Assembly: GCA_024686055.1 (NCBI GenBank)
Contig: JAIBDV010000183.1
Location: 1 to 6,439, forward strand
DNA from: Neptuniibacter sp.
GTDB taxonomy: Bacteria > Pseudomonadota > Gammaproteobacteria > Pseudomonadales > Balneatricaceae
DNA length: 6,439 nucleotides
Direction of reading: 5' to 3'
Shown here: positions 4,618 to 6,439 of the stretch, one piece after another
How the letters are laid out: every line of letters begins with the position of its first letter
Numbering within the stretch: position 1 is the stretch's first letter
Program-made: the position numbers and the translations under genes
Notes under the pieces: model-generated
Seen by the model: only the letters and a program-made list of their open reading frames with translations
What the model was told of the DNA's origin: nothing
The model's database searches: none

Positions 4618-6439
4618 TCAGTCCGATGCACCCGCCATAAAAGCCACAAGCTCGGTTTCCGTCAGCGGCTTGGCAAACATAAACCCCTGCACCATCTGGC
4701 AGTTTCTCTGCCGCAGAAACGCCAGCTGAGCCGGGTCATCAACCCCTTCGGCCACCACATTAAGTCCCAGGTTAGCGGCCAGCCCCAGCATCGTTTCGAT
4801 AATCTCTTCATCATTACGGTTCTGGCCAATCCCAATAATAAACGAACGATCGATTTTCAAGGTCGATGCCGACAGGTCACTCAGATAGGACAACGAACTA
4901 TAACCCGTGCCAAAATCATCAATAGACAAATGAACCCCGGCCTCACGCAGCAAATTCAGGTTGTACAACACCCGCTCTTTACTGGCGATCAAAGCCGTTT
5001 CCGTAATTTCAACCACCACCCGCTGCGGATCAATATTAAAAGCAGCCATCCGGGCCAGCAGATGCTCGGCAATCATCTCGCGGGATAACTGGACAGCTGA
5101 CAGGTTCAGACTGATCTTAAGTGTTTCCAGTTCAGTCCCTTGCCATTGCTGAAGCCGCTCAAACAGGTATTCAATCTGCCAGCGACCCATCTCAAGAATC
5201 AGTCCACTGTCTTCAGCCACCGGAATAAACTCCGCCGGAGATACCCACTCGCCCTCACTACTTTGCCAGCGCATCAACACTTCAATCGCAACGGGCTGCA
5301 GGCTGTCGGCCTTCAGGATCGGCTGATAGCGTAACGATAACTGATCATCCCGCGTTAGTGCTTCGCGCAACCCCTGATCCAGTTGAACATGACGATGTAT
5401 CAGATAATCCATCTCCGGTTCAAAAAAGCAGAACGTATTACAGCCTTCATGCTTGGCACGAAACATCGCCATATCAGCCTGACGTAATAATGTAGCCGCC
5501 TCTCTCTGAGCGTCCTGCGCTGTCGCAACGCCAATACTGACCGTCAGACTGCAACTCAGCGACTCGAGCAAATAGGGCTGGCTCATCTGAACTAACAGCC
5601 TGCGCACCTGGCTTTCCAGCTCAGCCAGCGCCACCCCGCTAAGTAGAAGGGCAAACTCATCACTGCCAAGGCGTGCCACCAGACCCGCTTCGCCACTCAA
5701 CTGCGTCAATCTCTCACTGACCTGTTGCAGTAACTGGTCGCCCACGCCATGCCCCTGGGTGTCATTGATCGCTTTAAAACGATCAAGATCGACAAAAATC
5801 AGCGCCACTTCCTCCGGCCCGGCTAACGCCTCCAATAGTGCTTCTCCCAGAAAGCGCCGGTTCGGCAACCCCGTCAACTGATCATGGCGCGACAGGTAAC
5901 GGGCTTTCTGCTCAGCCCGGGCACGTAATGTAAGGTCTTCATGGATAGCAACAAAATGCGTCAATTGTCCGCGATGGCTGAGGATAGGCGTGATGGTCTG
6001 TTCCACCAGCAACTCCTCGCCCAGCCGGTTATGGTTAGTCACCTGGCCACGCCAGACATCACCGGCCAGCAAGGTCTGCCATAGTTCACGGAAGAACAGC
6101 GGATCGTGACGACCCGAATTAAACAGATCGGGCGTACGCCCCAGCACTTCATGCTCAGCCCAGCCGGTGAGTTTTTCAAAGGCCTTGTTCACCCACTTTA
6201 TCCGACCCCGATGGTCCGTAATAAAGATCGAATTTGCGGTTGTACTCATCGCTGTCGACAGCAGCGTGATCTCCGACGCCATCCGCGCCTTACTTTGTAA
6301 GCCGCGGGCAATCACCAGGCCCGCTAACAGTGATAGTAACGCCAGCAAAATAAACAGCGAGCGCAGCATATCTGCATCACGTTGCCACTCCTGTAGCGCC
6401 CCCTCAACCGGCTGGCGCGCCACCGTCACCAACGGTAAG
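4618..6439 (-). CDS. Membrane-anchored PAS-GGDEF-EAL cyclic-di-GMP enzyme, C-terminal 606 residues (cut by right edge)
   Basis: This protein makes or, more likely, breaks down the messenger cyclic-di-GMP at the inner membrane. The frame is open to the window edge, so the true start is outside; numbering below is from a TTG codon at 6432. The first residues (LVTVARQPVEGALQEW) look like the end of a periplasmic sensor domain. A transmembrane helix follows (about 24-43), then PAS with its C-terminal motif (about 57-170, including NSIFITDHRGRIKWVNKAF), GGDEF (about 180-340) and EAL (about 350-600). The GGDEF signature reads GSDEF (256-260) and the RxxD inhibitory site is missing (GEAG at that place), so cyclase activity is doubtful. 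The EAL domain keeps the expected residues: EVLMRW (384-389, EVL for EAL), Asn443, Glu475, Asp505/Asp506 in DDFGTGYSS, Lys526, Glu562 and Gln582. An active phosphodiesterase is therefore likely; a weak GGDEF domain may act as a GTP-sensing regulatory module, as known for some relatives. The FIST gene lies 94 bases downstream in the same direction. Confidence 0.94.
   Translation of the reverse strand, partial: LPLVTVARQPVEGALQEWQRDADMLRSLFILLALLSLLAGLVIARGLQSKARMASEITLLSTAMSTTANSIFITDHRGRIKWVNKAFEKLTGWAEHEVLGRTPDLFNSGRHDPLFFRELWQTLLAGDVWRGQVTNHNRLGEELLVEQTITPILSHRGQLTHFVAIHEDLTLRARAEQKARYLSRHDQLTGLPNRRFLGEALLEALAGPEEVALIFVDLDRFKAINDTQGHGVGDQLLQQVSERLTQLSGEAGLVARLGSDEFALLLSGVALAELESQVRRLLVQMSQPYLLESLSCSLTVSIGVATAQDAQREAATLLRQADMAMFRAKHEGCNTFCFFEPEMDYLIHRHVQLDQGLREALTRDDQLSLRYQPILKADSLQPVAIEVLMRWQSSEGEWVSPAEFIPVAEDSGLILEMGRWQIEYLFERLQQWQGTELETLKISLNLSAVQLSREMIAEHLLARMAAFNIDPQRVVVEITETALIASKERVLYNLNLLREAGVHLSIDDFGTGYSSLSYLSDLSASTLKIDRSFIIGIGQNRNDEEIIETMLGLAANLGLNVVAEGVDDPAQLAFLRQRNCQMVQGFMFAKPLTETELVAFMAGASD

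Noticed and set aside
1..6439. CRISPR array, tRNA or rRNA gene, insertion sequence or prophage segment
   Set aside because: I saw no regularly spaced direct repeats, no cloverleaf-like gene in the gaps, no transposase or integrase text in any frame, and the gaps between genes total only a few hundred bases.

Overview
The window holds six protein genes, all read from the minus strand, so the transcriptional order runs from the right edge to the left edge. The two outermost genes are cut by the window. Base composition is close to even (by eye, about half G+C). The protein sequences, the tight gene packing and the linkage of a FIST protein to a PAS-GGDEF-EAL protein suggest a free-living, probably aquatic gammaproteobacterium. 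That placement is an inference from protein style; there is no rRNA or other phylogenetic marker here.

Right half (about 6439 down to 2860), signalling and envelope. First comes a membrane-anchored PAS-GGDEF-EAL protein, cut at its N-terminus. Its GGDEF domain reads GSDEF and lacks the RxxD inhibitory site, while its EAL domain keeps all the catalytic residues I can check, so it looks more like a cyclic-di-GMP phosphodiesterase than a synthase. A 94-base gap containing mutually exclusive inverted repeats follows, then a full-length FIST-domain protein resembling the haem-based nitric-oxide sensors called NosP. Next, after an 86-base gap, is a small exported protein of unknown family with a clear signal peptide.

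Left half (about 2800 down to 1), isoprenoid precursor synthesis by the mevalonate route. A plausible sigma-70 promoter and a leader with a 7-bp hairpin precede HMG-CoA reductase (class I, the eukaryote/archaeal type). Type II (FMN-dependent) isopentenyl-diphosphate isomerase begins immediately after the reductase stop codon. HMG-CoA synthase begins 16 bases after the isomerase and is cut by the left edge. The two HMG-CoA enzymes take acetoacetyl-CoA plus acetyl-CoA to mevalonate, and the isomerase balances IPP and DMAPP at the far end of the pathway. The mevalonate kinase, phosphomevalonate kinase and diphosphomevalonate decarboxylase genes are not in the window and may lie to the left. Most Proteobacteria make isoprenoids by the MEP route, so this cluster is a notable accessory trait.

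I saw no tRNA, rRNA, insertion sequence, CRISPR array or phage gene. Nothing here is clearly a wholly new system. The points most worth a second look are the FIST/cyclic-di-GMP pair, the competing hairpins between those two genes, the leader hairpin before the mevalonate genes, and the unknown exported protein.
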